A stretch of 64,000 nucleotides of DNA from contig JBKAGO010000033.1 in the NCBI GenBank assembly GCA_046290435.1, positions 62,001 through 126,000 of the forward strand, given 5' to 3'. The stretch's first letter is position 1. The number at the start of each line of letters is the position of its first letter. This DNA is from CAVQUE01 sp046290435 (GTDB lineage Bacteria > Actinomycetota > Acidimicrobiia > Acidimicrobiales > UBA8592). The notes below the pieces were generated by a model. That model did no database searches. It was not told where the DNA came from and saw only the letters and a program-made list of their open reading frames with translations. The position numbers were made by a program, and so were the translations under genes. Positions 39,838 through 49,455 of this stretch are shown in pieces.

Positions 39838-41106
39838 ATGAGCGACGTCACGGGTGCCGACCAGCGCGACCCGGTGCTGTGGATCCTGGCGGTGATCGCG
39901 GTCGTCGTGGCTGTTCTGGCGGTCGCGACACGCAGCGGTGACTCCACCGAGGCGTCGTTCACCGACGTGACCGCCGAGGCCGACGTGGCGCTGCCCACCC
40001 CCCAGGTGCTGCCGACGCCGGTGCCCACGCCGACCGCTCCGGTCGCCGCCGCAGGCATCGAGGTGGCCTACAGCACCGAGTCCATCACCCTCGCCGGCAC
40101 GGTGCCGACGCCCGCCCTGCGCGACGGGCTGGTCGCTGCCGCCTCCACCCTGGTGCCCGCGGATGCGGTCGTCGACCAGATCGTCATCGACGACACCACC
40201 ACCGCCGAGGGGGCCGTCGTGGCGCTCAGCGGCATCGTCGCCGACGACTCGGCCCGGGCGACGGTCGTGTCGGCCTTCGCCGATCTCGGCCTCGTGGTCG
40301 AGGATCGCCTCACGCTGGCGGGCGCCGACCGCAGCGTCGCCGATGTGCTCGCCCAGTCCCCTCGGGTGTCGGAGTTCGCCGACTTCGTCAACCTGTCGGG
40401 TCTCGGTCAGGAGCTCGCCGGCGCCGGCGAGGGTGGCTACACCGTCTTCGCGCCCACGAATCGGGCTGTGCTGGCCCTCGACGAGATCGCCCTCGACGAA
40501 CTGAGCGACATCGCTTCGCTCGATCAGCTGCTGCGCACCCATGTTGTTGCGGGGGCGGCGACGGTGGCCGACCTCGAGCTCGGATCGACGCTGACCACGC
40601 TGCAGGGTGAGGTCCTCGATGTCACCGCGGGCGACGACGGCAGCGTCGTGGTCGGCGGCGCCCGGCTGGTCACAACCGACATCGTCGCCAACAACGGGGT
40701 GGTCCATCTCGTCGATGCCGTGCTGTTGCCGGGAACGCTGCGGACCGAGGTCCGCCTCAACGAGATCGTCGGTCGGCGTCCTGTGCAGTTCGCCAGCGGC
40801 AGCGCAGCGATCGAGGATCGTTCGCTCGCCATCTTGGATCGTGTTGCACGGGTGCTCCTGGACAATCCTGCGGGCAACGTCGAGATCCAGGGGCACACCG
40901 ACTCCCAGGGCGATGACGAGCTCAACCGCGAGCTCAGCCAGGAACGGGCCGATGCGGTGCGCGACTATCTGGTGGCCGCGGGGGTGCCCGCCGATCGCCT
41001 GGTGGCGCGTGGCTTCGGCGAGAGCGTGCCGCTGGCGACTCCGGAGGAGACCGATGCCGATCGCGCCACCAACCGCCGCATCGAGTTCCGGGTGCGCCCC
41101 GCGTAG
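39838..41106 (+). CDS. BON-FAS1-OmpA multidomain envelope protein
   Basis: 422 residues. TM anchor at ~12-30 (VLWILAVIAVVVAVLAVAT), a Thr/Pro linker, BON-like strands at ~75-165 (ITLAGTVPTPALRDGLVAAA, VVALSGIVADDSARATVV), a fasciclin FAS1 domain at ~180-300 (YTVFAPTNRAVLAL, LRTHVVAGAATVADL, NNGVVHLVDAVLLPG) and a C-terminal OmpA domain (VQFASGSAAIED, IQGHTDSQGDDELNRELSQERADAVRDYL, RGFGESVP, NRRIEFRV) with the Asp and Arg that bind peptidoglycan. In a Gram-positive cell the OmpA module would grip the wall, and FAS1 could mediate adhesion. ATG 39838. Upstream is the DUF2510 protein. Surface-attached, single TM. Confidence 0.9.
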   Translation: MSDVTGADQRDPVLWILAVIAVVVAVLAVATRSGDSTEASFTDVTAEADVALPTPQVLPTPVPTPTAPVAAAGIEVAYSTESITLAGTVPTPALRDGLVAAASTLVPADAVVDQIVIDDTTTAEGAVVALSGIVADDSARATVVSAFADLGLVVEDRLTLAGADRSVADVLAQSPRVSEFADFVNLSGLGQELAGAGEGGYTVFAPTNRAVLALDEIALDELSDIASLDQLLRTHVVAGAATVADLELGSTLTTLQGEVLDVTAGDDGSVVVGGARLVTTDIVANNGVVHLVDAVLLPGTLRTEVRLNEIVGRRPVQFASGSAAIEDRSLAILDRVARVLLDNPAGNVEIQGHTDSQGDDELNRELSQERADAVRDYLVAAGVPADRLVARGFGESVPLATPEETDADRATNRRIEFRVRPA

Positions 41107-41288
41107 GAACCCGCTCGCCCGCGGTGCCCGGCGGCATCGGCGCCGGCCCGAACCGCCGGCCCAGGTGCCGGCGTGCGCTGCACGGGAACCGAACGGGTAC
41201 CGACGGGGTTACACGACCGGTGCGTGTACGACCCGGAACGATCCGGGTACGTCGGTACTCTTGACGTAATCGTCGATCGGAGAATGCC

Positions 41289-41968
<680 letters not shown>

Positions 41969-41969
<1 letters not shown>

Positions 41970-41992
41970 GAAAGCGGGGTCGGTCCCCGCTG
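41969..41992. repeat. Fragment of the GGGGTCAGACCCC family after msrA
   Basis: GAGAAAGCGGGGTCGG followed by TCCCCGCT: AGCGGGG (41973-41979) and CCCCGCT (41985-41991) form a 7-bp hairpin with loop TCGGT. GAGAAAGCGGGGTC matches the element at 25759-25847. It starts at the last base of the msrA stop, so it probably terminates or caps the msrA transcript. Confidence 0.7.
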
Positions 41993-42062
41993 CGCCGTGT
42001 CGGGCTCGCAGCGGCCGCGGCGTCACGCCGTGGTCGGCATGCACCCTCTAACGTCACAGGCC

Positions 42063-43487
42063 ATGAACTGCCGACGCCCGATCCCGCACATCGCAGCAGT
42101 ACTGGTGGCGCTGACCATCGGTCTCGTCGCGACCACCGGTGTCGCCGGGGCGCAGAATCTCGACGCGATCATCGAGGACGTCGTGTTCCGTGGCTACGCG
42201 GTCGAGTTCGGCGCCGACGCCGACATCAACGAGATCGAGGACGCCCTCGGCCCGCTCGGCGACGAGATCGCCCTGGTCGTGTTGGTCGACGACGCCGCCG
42301 CCGGTGCCGATCGTGTCGCGGACGAAGTCCGCAGTGCCCTCGAGGGGGACGTGACGGTGCTGGTCATCTCGCCCGCCGAGGTGGGCGCCACCAGCGACAC
42401 CGTCGACGACGCCGTGCTCGATGCGGCGCTCGACGGCGTCATCGACGACCTCGACGACGGCCGTGGGTTCGGTGCCACCACCGCACGCTTCGCGGATGCC
42501 GTCGGTATCGACACGGCGGCCGGTGCGGGGTCGGCAGCGCAGGCACCCCCTGACGGCGACGGGGCCGGGAGCGGCGCCGACGACGGTGGCTCGGGCGGCG
42601 GCGTGCTGATCTTCCTGCTGGTCATCGTCGCGGTCGGCGTGGGGCTCTTCTTCTTCCTGCGCAGTCGGGGCCGTCAGGTCGATGCCCGTGACGTCGAGAC
42701 GGCCAGGAACGAGATCCGCGCCCAGTTGGCGGCGGTCGCCACCGAGATCGTCGAGAACGAGGCCACCGTCGATCTCAGCGGCAACGACGAGGCCATCGAG
42801 TTGTTCCGCGATGCCAACGCCACCTACATCAGGGTCAGCGAGGAGATCGACGAGACCAACAACCTGTTGGACCTCGCCGAGCTCAGCGACGACATCGATC
42901 GGGCCCGTTGGCAGGCCGAAGCGGCCGAGGCGCTCGTCGAGGGCCGGACGCCGCCTCCCGCTCCCGAGCCCGATGCCCCGGCAGCCTGCTTCTTCGATCC
43001 CACCCACAAGCCGGGCACCGCCGAGGCCACGCTGCGCACCCCGGCCGGCGAGAAGGACGTGCGGGTGTGCCGCAGCTGCGCCGAGCGTCTCGAGCGCGGC
43101 GAGGTCCCCGACCCCCGGATGATCGACGTCGGCGGGCGTCGGGTTCCTGCGGCGAAGGCCCCGCGCTCCCATGGCGGTCTCGGCATGGGTGGGTTGTCGG
43201 TCTTCGAGATCATCCTGGGTGGCCTCGCCGCCGCCGGCTCGATGCGTGGCCGCGACCGTGGCGAATCCGGGGGGCGGGGCATCGACTGGGGCGACATGAT
43301 GGGCGGGCGGTCGTCGTCCTCGCGTTCGTCGAGGTCGCAGCGTTCGTCGGGTTCCTTCGGGATGGATCGTCTCCCGTCGCGTCCACGCTCGCTGCCTCGA
43401 AGCCCTGCCTCACGGCCGTCGGGGCAGCGGACGCGGTCGACATCGTCGAAGGGTGCGGCCCGCGGTCGGGCCCGCCGCCGCCGATGA
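42063..43487 (+). CDS. TPM-domain membrane protein with Cys-rich cytoplasmic part
   Basis: 474 residues from ATG 42063. Signal peptide (IAAVLVALTIGLVATTGVAGAQ), an extracytoplasmic TPM-like domain at ~30-160 (GYAVEFGADADINEIEDALG, IALVVLVDDAAAGADRVADEV), a Gly/Asp linker, TM at ~180-200 (VLIFLLVIVAVGVGLFFFL), then a helical coiled-coil (~210-300). A Cys motif with ACFFDPTHKPG and VRVCRSCAERLERGE (~305-345) looks like a zinc site, and the tail is Ser/Arg-rich. TPM proteins have been linked to acid-phosphatase-like chemistry and to PspA systems. The pspA gene follows after 118 bp, which strongly suggests a membrane-stress pair. Confidence 0.78.
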   Translation: MNCRRPIPHIAAVLVALTIGLVATTGVAGAQNLDAIIEDVVFRGYAVEFGADADINEIEDALGPLGDEIALVVLVDDAAAGADRVADEVRSALEGDVTVLVISPAEVGATSDTVDDAVLDAALDGVIDDLDDGRGFGATTARFADAVGIDTAAGAGSAAQAPPDGDGAGSGADDGGSGGGVLIFLLVIVAVGVGLFFFLRSRGRQVDARDVETARNEIRAQLAAVATEIVENEATVDLSGNDEAIELFRDANATYIRVSEEIDETNNLLDLAELSDDIDRARWQAEAAEALVEGRTPPPAPEPDAPAACFFDPTHKPGTAEATLRTPAGEKDVRVCRSCAERLERGEVPDPRMIDVGGRRVPAAKAPRSHGGLGMGGLSVFEIILGGLAAAGSMRGRDRGESGGRGIDWGDMMGGRSSSSRSSRSQRSSGSFGMDRLPSRPRSLPRSPASRPSGQRTRSTSSKGAARGRARRRR

Positions 43488-43605
43488 CGCTGCCGCCGCT
43501 GCGTCCGCCGCTCGGACGCCGTGACGTCGCCGGCGCCGCAGCAGGACGTCCGCAGCTGCGGCGAAGCGCGTAGGATGTCGCCGCCAACCGTGTGAGGAGT
43601 GGGAC

Positions 43606-44352
43606 ATGTTCAAGCGCATCATCGGGTACATCAAGACCCTGTTCCGGGTGAAGGCCGAGGCGGCCATGGACCCCGAGATCGAGATCGAGCAGGCCATCCA
43701 GGAGGCCCGCAAGCAGGACCAGCAGCTGCGCAACCAGGCCGCCAAGGTCATCGCCCACCGCACGACCATCGAGCAGAAGGTCGAAAAGGCCGCCGACGAC
43801 GTCGGCGAGGCCCGCGAGACGGCCAAGCAGGCGCTGCTGCGCGCCGAGCAGGCCAAGGCCGCCGGCGACACCGACGGGGTGCTCAAGTGGACCAACGCCG
43901 CGCAGAGCCTGGCCATGAAGCTCCAGGCATCCGAGAGCAACCTGGAGAGCTTCAAGCAGCAGTACGAGATCGCCGTCGGTCAGGCCGAAGAGGCCAAGCG
44001 CGCCGTCGAGCAGAACGCCATGCGAACCCAGGAGCTGGCCGCCAAGCGCATCGAGCTGTTGGGCAAGCTCCAGCAGGCCAAGATGCAGGAGACGGTCAAC
44101 TCCGCGGTCGAGTCCATGTCGGCCACCCTCGAGATCGAGTCGCCGAGCCTGTCCAAGATCGAGGACAAGATCCAGGGCCGCGTCGCGGAGGCCTCGGCCA
44201 AGGCCGAACTCCGTGGATCCACCCCCGAGGGTGCCGAGGCCGAGCTGCGCGAGGCGGTGTCGTTGGCCCGTGCCGATGACAAGCTCGCCGAGCTGCGAGC
44301 CGAACTCGGTCTCGATTCGATCAGCGACACCACCGGCGAGCTCCCCGCCTGA
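43606..44352 (+). CDS. pspA: PspA/IM30 family membrane-stress protein
   Basis: 248 residues, nearly all coiled coil as in PspA: MFKRIIGYIKTLFRVKAEAAMDPEIEIEQAIQE at the amphipathic N-terminal helix, then long heptads (QLRNQAAKVIAHRTTIEQKVEKAAD, KLQASESNLESFKQQYEIA). A final short helix ADDKLAELRAELGL follows. PspA forms ESCRT-III-like polymers on the cytoplasmic membrane and repairs or senses membrane damage. Its position after the TPM protein matches described Psp-associated gene pairs. Start ATG 43606, with GAGGAGTGGG upstream. Confidence 0.92.
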   Translation: MFKRIIGYIKTLFRVKAEAAMDPEIEIEQAIQEARKQDQQLRNQAAKVIAHRTTIEQKVEKAADDVGEARETAKQALLRAEQAKAAGDTDGVLKWTNAAQSLAMKLQASESNLESFKQQYEIAVGQAEEAKRAVEQNAMRTQELAAKRIELLGKLQQAKMQETVNSAVESMSATLEIESPSLSKIEDKIQGRVAEASAKAELRGSTPEGAEAELREAVSLARADDKLAELRAELGLDSISDTTGELPA

Positions 44353-44409
44353 CCGGCGGGCGCCGGCGCCGGACCTGCGCGCTTCTCGCCCGATCGGCGG
44401 GCGCCCGGG

Positions 44410-44814
44410 TCAGGAGGCCAGGGCGCTCGTGGGGATCCAGGCGGTGCTGTCCGCCCAGATGATCTCGGCCCATTCCTCGCCGTCCACGCCGGCGCGATTG
44501 CCGGTCAGCCCCACTGTGTCCCCGGCGCCGATCTCGCCCAGCCGGGTGTAGAGACGGTCGGGCGCCGAGTGGACGCCGACGGTGCCGGCACCCGCAGCGA
44601 TCGTGCCCGTCGAGGGTGCGACCGACTGGTCGACGAACGCCAACGAGGCAGGTGCCTCCTCGGCCAGACCGATGGTCGGCCCCGGCACGGTGGTCGACGG
44701 TTCCATCGAGCGACCCTCGCCGCCGCCGGCGCCGCAGCCGGCGATCAGCGCAGCCGCCACGACGACGCCTGCGATCGTGGTGGATCGCTGTTGCCTGCTG
44801 CGCTTCGTGGTCAT
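44410..44814 (-). CDS. SH3-like lipoprotein
   Basis: 134 residues. Signal peptide with lipobox AALIAGCGAGG (Cys ~27), then a ~40-residue Pro/Thr/Ser/Glu linker. The C-terminal ~65 residues look like a bacterial SH3 domain: TVGVHSAPDRLYTRLGEIGAGDTVGLTGNRAG, EWAEIIWADSTAWIPTSALA. Such domains bind wall components. It lies convergent with pspA and tandem with the GGDEF/EAL gene upstream (138 bp). A possible small role in wall stress sensing is inference. Confidence 0.75.
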   Translation of the reverse strand: MTTKRSRQQRSTTIAGVVVAAALIAGCGAGGGEGRSMEPSTTVPGPTIGLAEEAPASLAFVDQSVAPSTGTIAAGAGTVGVHSAPDRLYTRLGEIGAGDTVGLTGNRAGVDGEEWAEIIWADSTAWIPTSALAS

Positions 44815-44952
44815 GCGCGGCCATCGGTGTCGGCAACGTCACGTTGAGGGACCGGCCGTCGCACGGGTCGCGGGGCCCGGGCCGAACGGACCGGATCGCA
44901 CCAGACCGGTGGGATCCTCGCGGGGTCGGGCTGGACCTCCGAGTGTGGCTGC

Positions 44953-46956
44953 TCAGGCCTCGAGTTCGCCCGACCGCTGTCCGACGCCCACCGGCACCGG
45001 CTCGTTGAGCGGGCCTCGGACCTCGACCACCGATCGCATCTCCAGCTGGCGCTCGATGTCCTCAGCCGGCCGCGGCTTGGCGAAGCGGTAGCCCTGCAGC
45101 CGCAGCGAGCCGAGCGCCCGCAACACGTCGAGCTGCTCGTCGGTCTCGACCCCTTCGGCCACCAGACCGATGCCGAGGCGGGTGGCAATGTCGGCGATCG
45201 CGCCGACGACGGCGACCGAGGCCGCGTCGCCGGGGATCTTGTCGATGAACGACTTGTCGATCTTCAAGAAGTCGACGGCCAATCGGGTCAGGTACGACAA
45301 CGACGAGTAGCCGGTGCCGAAGTCGTCGATGGCGATCTGCACGCCGAGGGACTTGAGGCGCTGCAGCGATTGCAGCGAGGACTCGGTGTCCTCGAGCAGG
45401 AAGCCCTCGGTCACCTCGATGACGAGCTGGCGGGGGTCGATGCCGGTGATCTCGAGAGCCTGTTCGACCTGTTGGACGAAACGGGCCATGTTGCGTGCGG
45501 ACCAGTTGGTGGTGATGTACAGGTTGCGGGCCACCGGGAAGCGAGCCGACCAGTCGGCGATCCGCCGGCAGACCGTCGTCAGTGCGAAGGCATCGATGAG
45601 GTCCATCAGGCCGGCCTCTTCGGCGGCGGGCAGGAACGCCCCCGGTCCGAGCAGGCCCTTGTCGGGGTGGTTCCACCGAACCAGTGCCTCGTACCCCGTG
45701 GCGAGGTGGGTGATCGGGTCGACGATCGCCTGGTAGTGCATGACGATCTGGCCGTTGTCGAGCGCGTCGCGCAGCTGGGAGCCGATCTCGAGTTGTTGCA
45801 CGATGGCGTGACGCATCGACGCGTCGAACAGCTCGGATCGGTTGCGTCCTGAAGCTTTCGCCCGGTACATCGCGGCGTCGGCGTCGCTCAGCAACGCCTC
45901 GGCGGAGGTGTCGCCCTCGTCGTCGAGGGAGATGCCGATGCTGGCCGACGCGAACGTGGGAACACCGTCGAGATGGATAGGGCTGGCCAGCGACGTGTGC
46001 ACCCGCTGGGCGACCGTCAGGGCCTCGGATGCTCCGTCGACGCCCTCGCACAGCACGACGAACTCGTCGCCGCCGAATCGGGCGACCGTGTCGCCGGTGC
46101 GGATGGCTGCTTCGAGACGTCGCGCGATCTCGGCCAGGAAGACATCGCCCATCTCGTGGCCGAGGCTGTCGTTGACGTACTTGAACCGGTCGATGTCGAT
46201 GAACAACACGGCGACGCTTCCCGCAGTGCGGCTGGACCGTTGCAGGGAGTGCTTGAGCCGGTTGAGCAGCAGCGCCCGGTTGGGGAGCCCGGTGAGGTCG
46301 TCGTGCAGCGCCTTCTGCATGAGTTCCCAGGCGCTGCGCCGTTGCGCGGTGATGTCCTGGACCTGCAGCAGGAGCCGAGGGGGACCGGCCTCGCCGACGT
46401 CGATCGTGCAGAGGCGCTCGTTGACCCAGATCTCGCGTCCGGAGCGGGACCGGTAGCGGTGCTCGGTCTGGGTCGAGTCGACGGCGCCGGAACGCAGCGA
46501 TTCCAGGCGTGCGACGTGATCGGCGCGGTGCCGCTCGTGGACGATGAGCGCCAGGTCGCGCCCGACGATGGTTTCGCGTTCGGCCTCGAGGATCTGGCAC
46601 AGCGACGCATTGACCTGGACCACCTGGCCGTCCTGATCGAGCTCGGCCATACCGATCGGGGCCCGATCGAAGATGGCCTCGAAGCGTTCTCCGGTGGCCC
46701 GACTGTGGGCCTCGGCGTCGTGGATGCGACGTTCGGTGCTGCGCTGGTGCTCGAGGACGGCGCGGGCGATGGCTGCGGCAGCGGCAGCGACGGCGAGGCC
46801 GAGCGCGACGAGGAGAGCGGGCTCGGTCCGAACCACCACGGCGAGCGCGGTGAAGAGGAGCCCGATCACGGCGACCGCAGCCGCTCCGATGGTCGGAGCG
46901 GGGGCGCGCCGAGACAGGCCAGACCCCGCCAAGGTCTCAGCACCGCTCGATTTCAT
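44953..46956 (-). CDS. Membrane PAS-GGDEF-EAL protein (c-di-GMP turnover)
   Basis: 667 residues. Two TM segments at ~22-70, PAS domain (RFEAIFDRAPIGMAELDQDGQVVQVNASLCQ), PAC (QVQDITAQRR), then GGDEF with DDLTGLPNRALLLNRL and the intact signature RFGGDEFVVLC, and EAL with the canonical GYEALVRWNHP, VIEVTEGFLL, DDFGTGYSS, KIDKSF and AEGVETDEQ. Both catalytic domains look complete, in contrast to the 19.5 kb paralogue with EGL. Bifunctional cyclase/phosphodiesterase is likely, gated by the PAS sensor. A cytoplasmic catalytic part is anchored to the membrane. The neighbours give no clear input. Confidence 0.92.
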   Translation of the reverse strand: MKSSGAETLAGSGLSRRAPAPTIGAAAVAVIGLLFTALAVVVRTEPALLVALGLAVAAAAAAIARAVLEHQRSTERRIHDAEAHSRATGERFEAIFDRAPIGMAELDQDGQVVQVNASLCQILEAERETIVGRDLALIVHERHRADHVARLESLRSGAVDSTQTEHRYRSRSGREIWVNERLCTIDVGEAGPPRLLLQVQDITAQRRSAWELMQKALHDDLTGLPNRALLLNRLKHSLQRSSRTAGSVAVLFIDIDRFKYVNDSLGHEMGDVFLAEIARRLEAAIRTGDTVARFGGDEFVVLCEGVDGASEALTVAQRVHTSLASPIHLDGVPTFASASIGISLDDEGDTSAEALLSDADAAMYRAKASGRNRSELFDASMRHAIVQQLEIGSQLRDALDNGQIVMHYQAIVDPITHLATGYEALVRWNHPDKGLLGPGAFLPAAEEAGLMDLIDAFALTTVCRRIADWSARFPVARNLYITTNWSARNMARFVQQVEQALEITGIDPRQLVIEVTEGFLLEDTESSLQSLQRLKSLGVQIAIDDFGTGYSSLSYLTRLAVDFLKIDKSFIDKIPGDAASVAVVGAIADIATRLGIGLVAEGVETDEQLDVLRALGSLRLQGYRFAKPRPAEDIERQLEMRSVVEVRGPLNEPVPVGVGQRSGELEA

Positions 46957-47046
46957 GAAGTCCCATCGGCCGCGGTCGCCCGATGCTGAGGAGCTGCCTA
47001 CCGGATGACAGAACCCTGTCGGTGGGCGAAGCCGCCGGCCGGCGGC

Positions 47047-47901
47047 TCAGCGCAGGGTGAGCACGCCGTTGTCGAGGACCACCCGATCGCCGGCGAAGGT
47101 CCGGAAGAGTGCCCGGTCGCCGTCGACCCAGATGTGCACGTCGAGGGTCTCGCCGGGCATGACCGGCGAGCTGAAGCGGCCCTCCATGGCGGCGAAGCGG
47201 TCGGGGTCGCTGTCGCAGACGGCGTGGAGCAGGAGCCGGCCGGTGAACCCGTAGGTGCACAACCCGTGCAGGATCGGCTTGGGGAACCCGCCGAGCGCGG
47301 CGAACGCCGGATCGGAGTGCAACGGGTTGCGGTCGCCGTTGAGGCGGTACAGGAGCGCCTGGTCGGGGCGCGTCGCGGCGGACACGACGTGGTCGGGCTC
47401 GCGTTCGGGGAACACGATGGGCTCGGCGTCGCCGCGGTCACCCCCGAAACCGCCCTCGCCGCGGAAGAACAGCTTGGACGAATTGGTGAACATGGGCTGG
47501 TCGTCGGCGGTGTCGACGGCGGTGGACTCCAGCACCACCAGTGCGGCCTTGCCCTTGTCGTAGATGGCGCTGACCTTGCTGGTGGAGCGGACCGTCGCCT
47601 CGACAGGCAGCGGTTTGTGCAGCGTGATGGCCTGCTCGCCGTGGACCATCTTCGAGAAGTCGACGTCGCCGATGTCGCGCAGCGGCGAATCGGGGCCCCC
47701 GGCGCCGAGCACCACGGCCATGGTCGGCAGCGCCCGCTGGGTCACACCGCTGGTGTTCTCGGTGGTGAACTCGAGCTCGGCCCCGGTGGGGTCGGCTGCC
47801 CCTGCGCCCACGCCGAGCGCGTACAGCAGGCAGTCCTTCGATCCCCAGGAGCTCTCGTGGGGCTGGCTCTCGCGGCCGACGATGTCGAGGTTGATGGGCA
47901 C
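47047..47901 (-). CDS. MaoC-like enoyl-CoA hydratase 2
   Basis: 284 residues from the GTG at 47901; AGGAAGG lies 7 bp upstream, so the longer ATG at 47925 includes the ribosome site and is unlikely. Double hot-dog: N-terminal half without motif, C-terminal half with the hydratase-2 signature RLNGDRNPLHSDPAFAALGGFPKPILHGLC, containing the catalytic Asp/His. The GDRNPLHSDP motif is the strongest evidence. It hydrates trans-2-enoyl-CoA to (R)-3-hydroxyacyl-CoA in beta-oxidation or polyhydroxyalkanoate supply. Tandem with coaA upstream, 91 bp away, and separated from the GGDEF/EAL gene by 90 bp. Confidence 0.92.
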   Translation of the reverse strand: MPINLDIVGRESQPHESSWGSKDCLLYALGVGAGAADPTGAELEFTTENTSGVTQRALPTMAVVLGAGGPDSPLRDIGDVDFSKMVHGEQAITLHKPLPVEATVRSTSKVSAIYDKGKAALVVLESTAVDTADDQPMFTNSSKLFFRGEGGFGGDRGDAEPIVFPEREPDHVVSAATRPDQALLYRLNGDRNPLHSDPAFAALGGFPKPILHGLCTYGFTGRLLLHAVCDSDPDRFAAMEGRFSSPVMPGETLDVHIWVDGDRALFRTFAGDRVVLDNGVLTLR

Positions 47902-47992
47902 GACGCATCCTTCCTGCCGGTCCACGCCGGCGCTGTCTTGGCGCAGAGTAGTGCGACCGTGTCAGGGGCGCGGCGGGACGCCCGGCACCGGC

Positions 47993-48931
47993 TCAGAGCT
48001 TCCGTAGCCGCACGCCGCTGACCCGGTGGTTGGCGCCCTTCTCCAAGATGAGGTCGGCGCGTTCGGTGGTCGGGGCGATGTTCTCGTGGAGGTTGGGGCC
48101 GTTGATGGCCCGCCAGATGGAGCGGGCCTCGGCGACGGCCTGGTCGTGGCTGAGGTCGCCGTAGCGGCGGAAGTACGAGCTGTCGTCCTGGAACACCGTT
48201 TCGCACAGCGCCAGGAACCGGTCGACGTACCACTGTTCGATGTCTGCCTCGGCGGCGTGGACGAACACCGCGAAGTCGAAGAAGTCGCTGACGAACACCG
48301 TCGGCACCCGGGTGCCGTCGCCGCGTGTCTGGAGGACGTTGAGGCCTTCGACGATCAACACGTCGGGGTTGGAGACGGTCTGCCACTCGTCGGGCACGAT
48401 GTCGTAGGTGGTGTGGGAGTAGACCGGCGCCCGGACCTCGCCAACCCCTGCCTTGACGTCGGCGAGGAACGAGATCAGCGCCGCCTGGTCGTAGCTCTCG
48501 GGGAAGCCCTTGCGATGCATGATCGAGCGGGCTTCGAGCTCTGCGTTGGGGAGCAGGAAGCCGTCGGTGGTGACCAGGTCGACGCGGGGGTGGTTGGGCC
48601 AGTGCGCGAGCAACGCCTGCAACAGGCGGGCGGTGGTGCTCTTGCCGACGGCGACGCTGCCCGCGATGCCGATCACGTAGGGGATCGGCACCGGGAGTGC
48701 ACCGACGAACGTCGCGGTGACCTCTGCGAGTTGCTGGGTGGCCGCGACGTGGAGGTTGAGCAGCCGGCTGAGCGGGAGGTAGACGTCGACGACCTCGTCG
48801 AGATCGAGGTGTTCGTTGATGCCACGCAACGTCTCCAGGTCGTCCTCGGTCAGGGTGAGGGGGGTGGCGGCCCGCAGCGCGGCCCAGTCGGCACGGCTGA
48901 AGGCTTCGTATCGGGAGGCGACGCTGCTCAT
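47993..48931 (-). CDS. coaA: Pantothenate kinase (type I)
   Basis: 312 residues, the usual CoaA length. The P-loop GSVAVGKST is at 91-99, preceded by YVIGIA; substrate segments are VTTDGFLLPN, RKGFPESYD, YSHTTYDIVPDE, LIVEGLNVLQ and VDRFLALCETVFQDDSSYF, which fit CoaA precisely. It phosphorylates pantothenate as the first CoA-biosynthesis step, usually with CoA feedback. Cytoplasmic. ATG 48931. It is divergent from the OsmC-like gene (95 bp). CoA supply is consistent with the many acyl-CoA enzymes nearby. Confidence 0.96.
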   Translation of the reverse strand: MSSVASRYEAFSRADWAALRAATPLTLTEDDLETLRGINEHLDLDEVVDVYLPLSRLLNLHVAATQQLAEVTATFVGALPVPIPYVIGIAGSVAVGKSTTARLLQALLAHWPNHPRVDLVTTDGFLLPNAELEARSIMHRKGFPESYDQAALISFLADVKAGVGEVRAPVYSHTTYDIVPDEWQTVSNPDVLIVEGLNVLQTRGDGTRVPTVFVSDFFDFAVFVHAAEADIEQWYVDRFLALCETVFQDDSSYFRRYGDLSHDQAVAEARSIWRAINGPNLHENIAPTTERADLILEKGANHRVSGVRLRKL

Positions 48932-49026
48932 GGACTCGCCAGTGTGGCGGATCGTCGCCCCGGGTGCGCAATGTGGGTGCGGGGGCGGGCCATCATGGCG
49001 GTGCCCCCAACCGAGGAGGAACCCCC

Positions 49027-49455
49027 GTGGTCACCATCACCGCCGAGGCCGTGTCCGGCTACCGGATCGAGATCACCAACGGCCGCCACCAGTGGCTCGC
49101 CGACGAACCCGTCGAGCTCGGCGGCGACGACAGCGGCCCGTCGCCCTACGAGCTCCTGCTCGGCTCATTGGCCGCGTGTACGTGCATCACCTTGACGATG
49201 TACGCGCAGCGCAAGGGGATCTCGTTGACGTCGGTGTCGGCGAGCTACACCTACGACCGGATCCACGCCGACGACTGCGAGTTCTGCGAAGAAGACGCCT
49301 CGGGTTTCATCGACACCGTTCGGTCCCAGGTGTTCCTCGAGGGCGACTTCGACGACGCCCAGCGCGAGCGCCTCGCCGACATCGCCAAGAAGTGCCCGGT
49401 GCACAAGACCCTCGAGCGGGGGATCACCTTCACCGAGGAGGTCTTCGTCGGCTGA
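49027..49455 (+). CDS. OsmC/Ohr-family protein
   Basis: 142 residues from GTG 49027, which has GAGGAGGAA 6 bp upstream; a longer start at 48964 would put the ribosome site inside the protein. Hallmarks: GPSPYELLLGSLAACTCITLTMYAQRKG with the first reactive Cys, and KKCPVHKTLERG with the second Cys. Function: thiol-dependent peroxidase or osmotically induced protein. The stop TGA overlaps the ATG of the nitroreductase-like gene, so the two are coupled. An extra CEFCEEDASG in the middle may bind metal; it is unusual for the family. Confidence 0.9.
   Translation: MVTITAEAVSGYRIEITNGRHQWLADEPVELGGDDSGPSPYELLLGSLAACTCITLTMYAQRKGISLTSVSASYTYDRIHADDCEFCEEDASGFIDTVRSQVFLEGDFDDAQRERLADIAKKCPVHKTLERGITFTEEVFVG

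Noticed and set aside
41107..41288. A riboswitch or small RNA upstream of msrA
   Set aside because: GCCGGC-rich segments near 41140-41175 could pair in several ways, but I see no conserved core of a known riboswitch.
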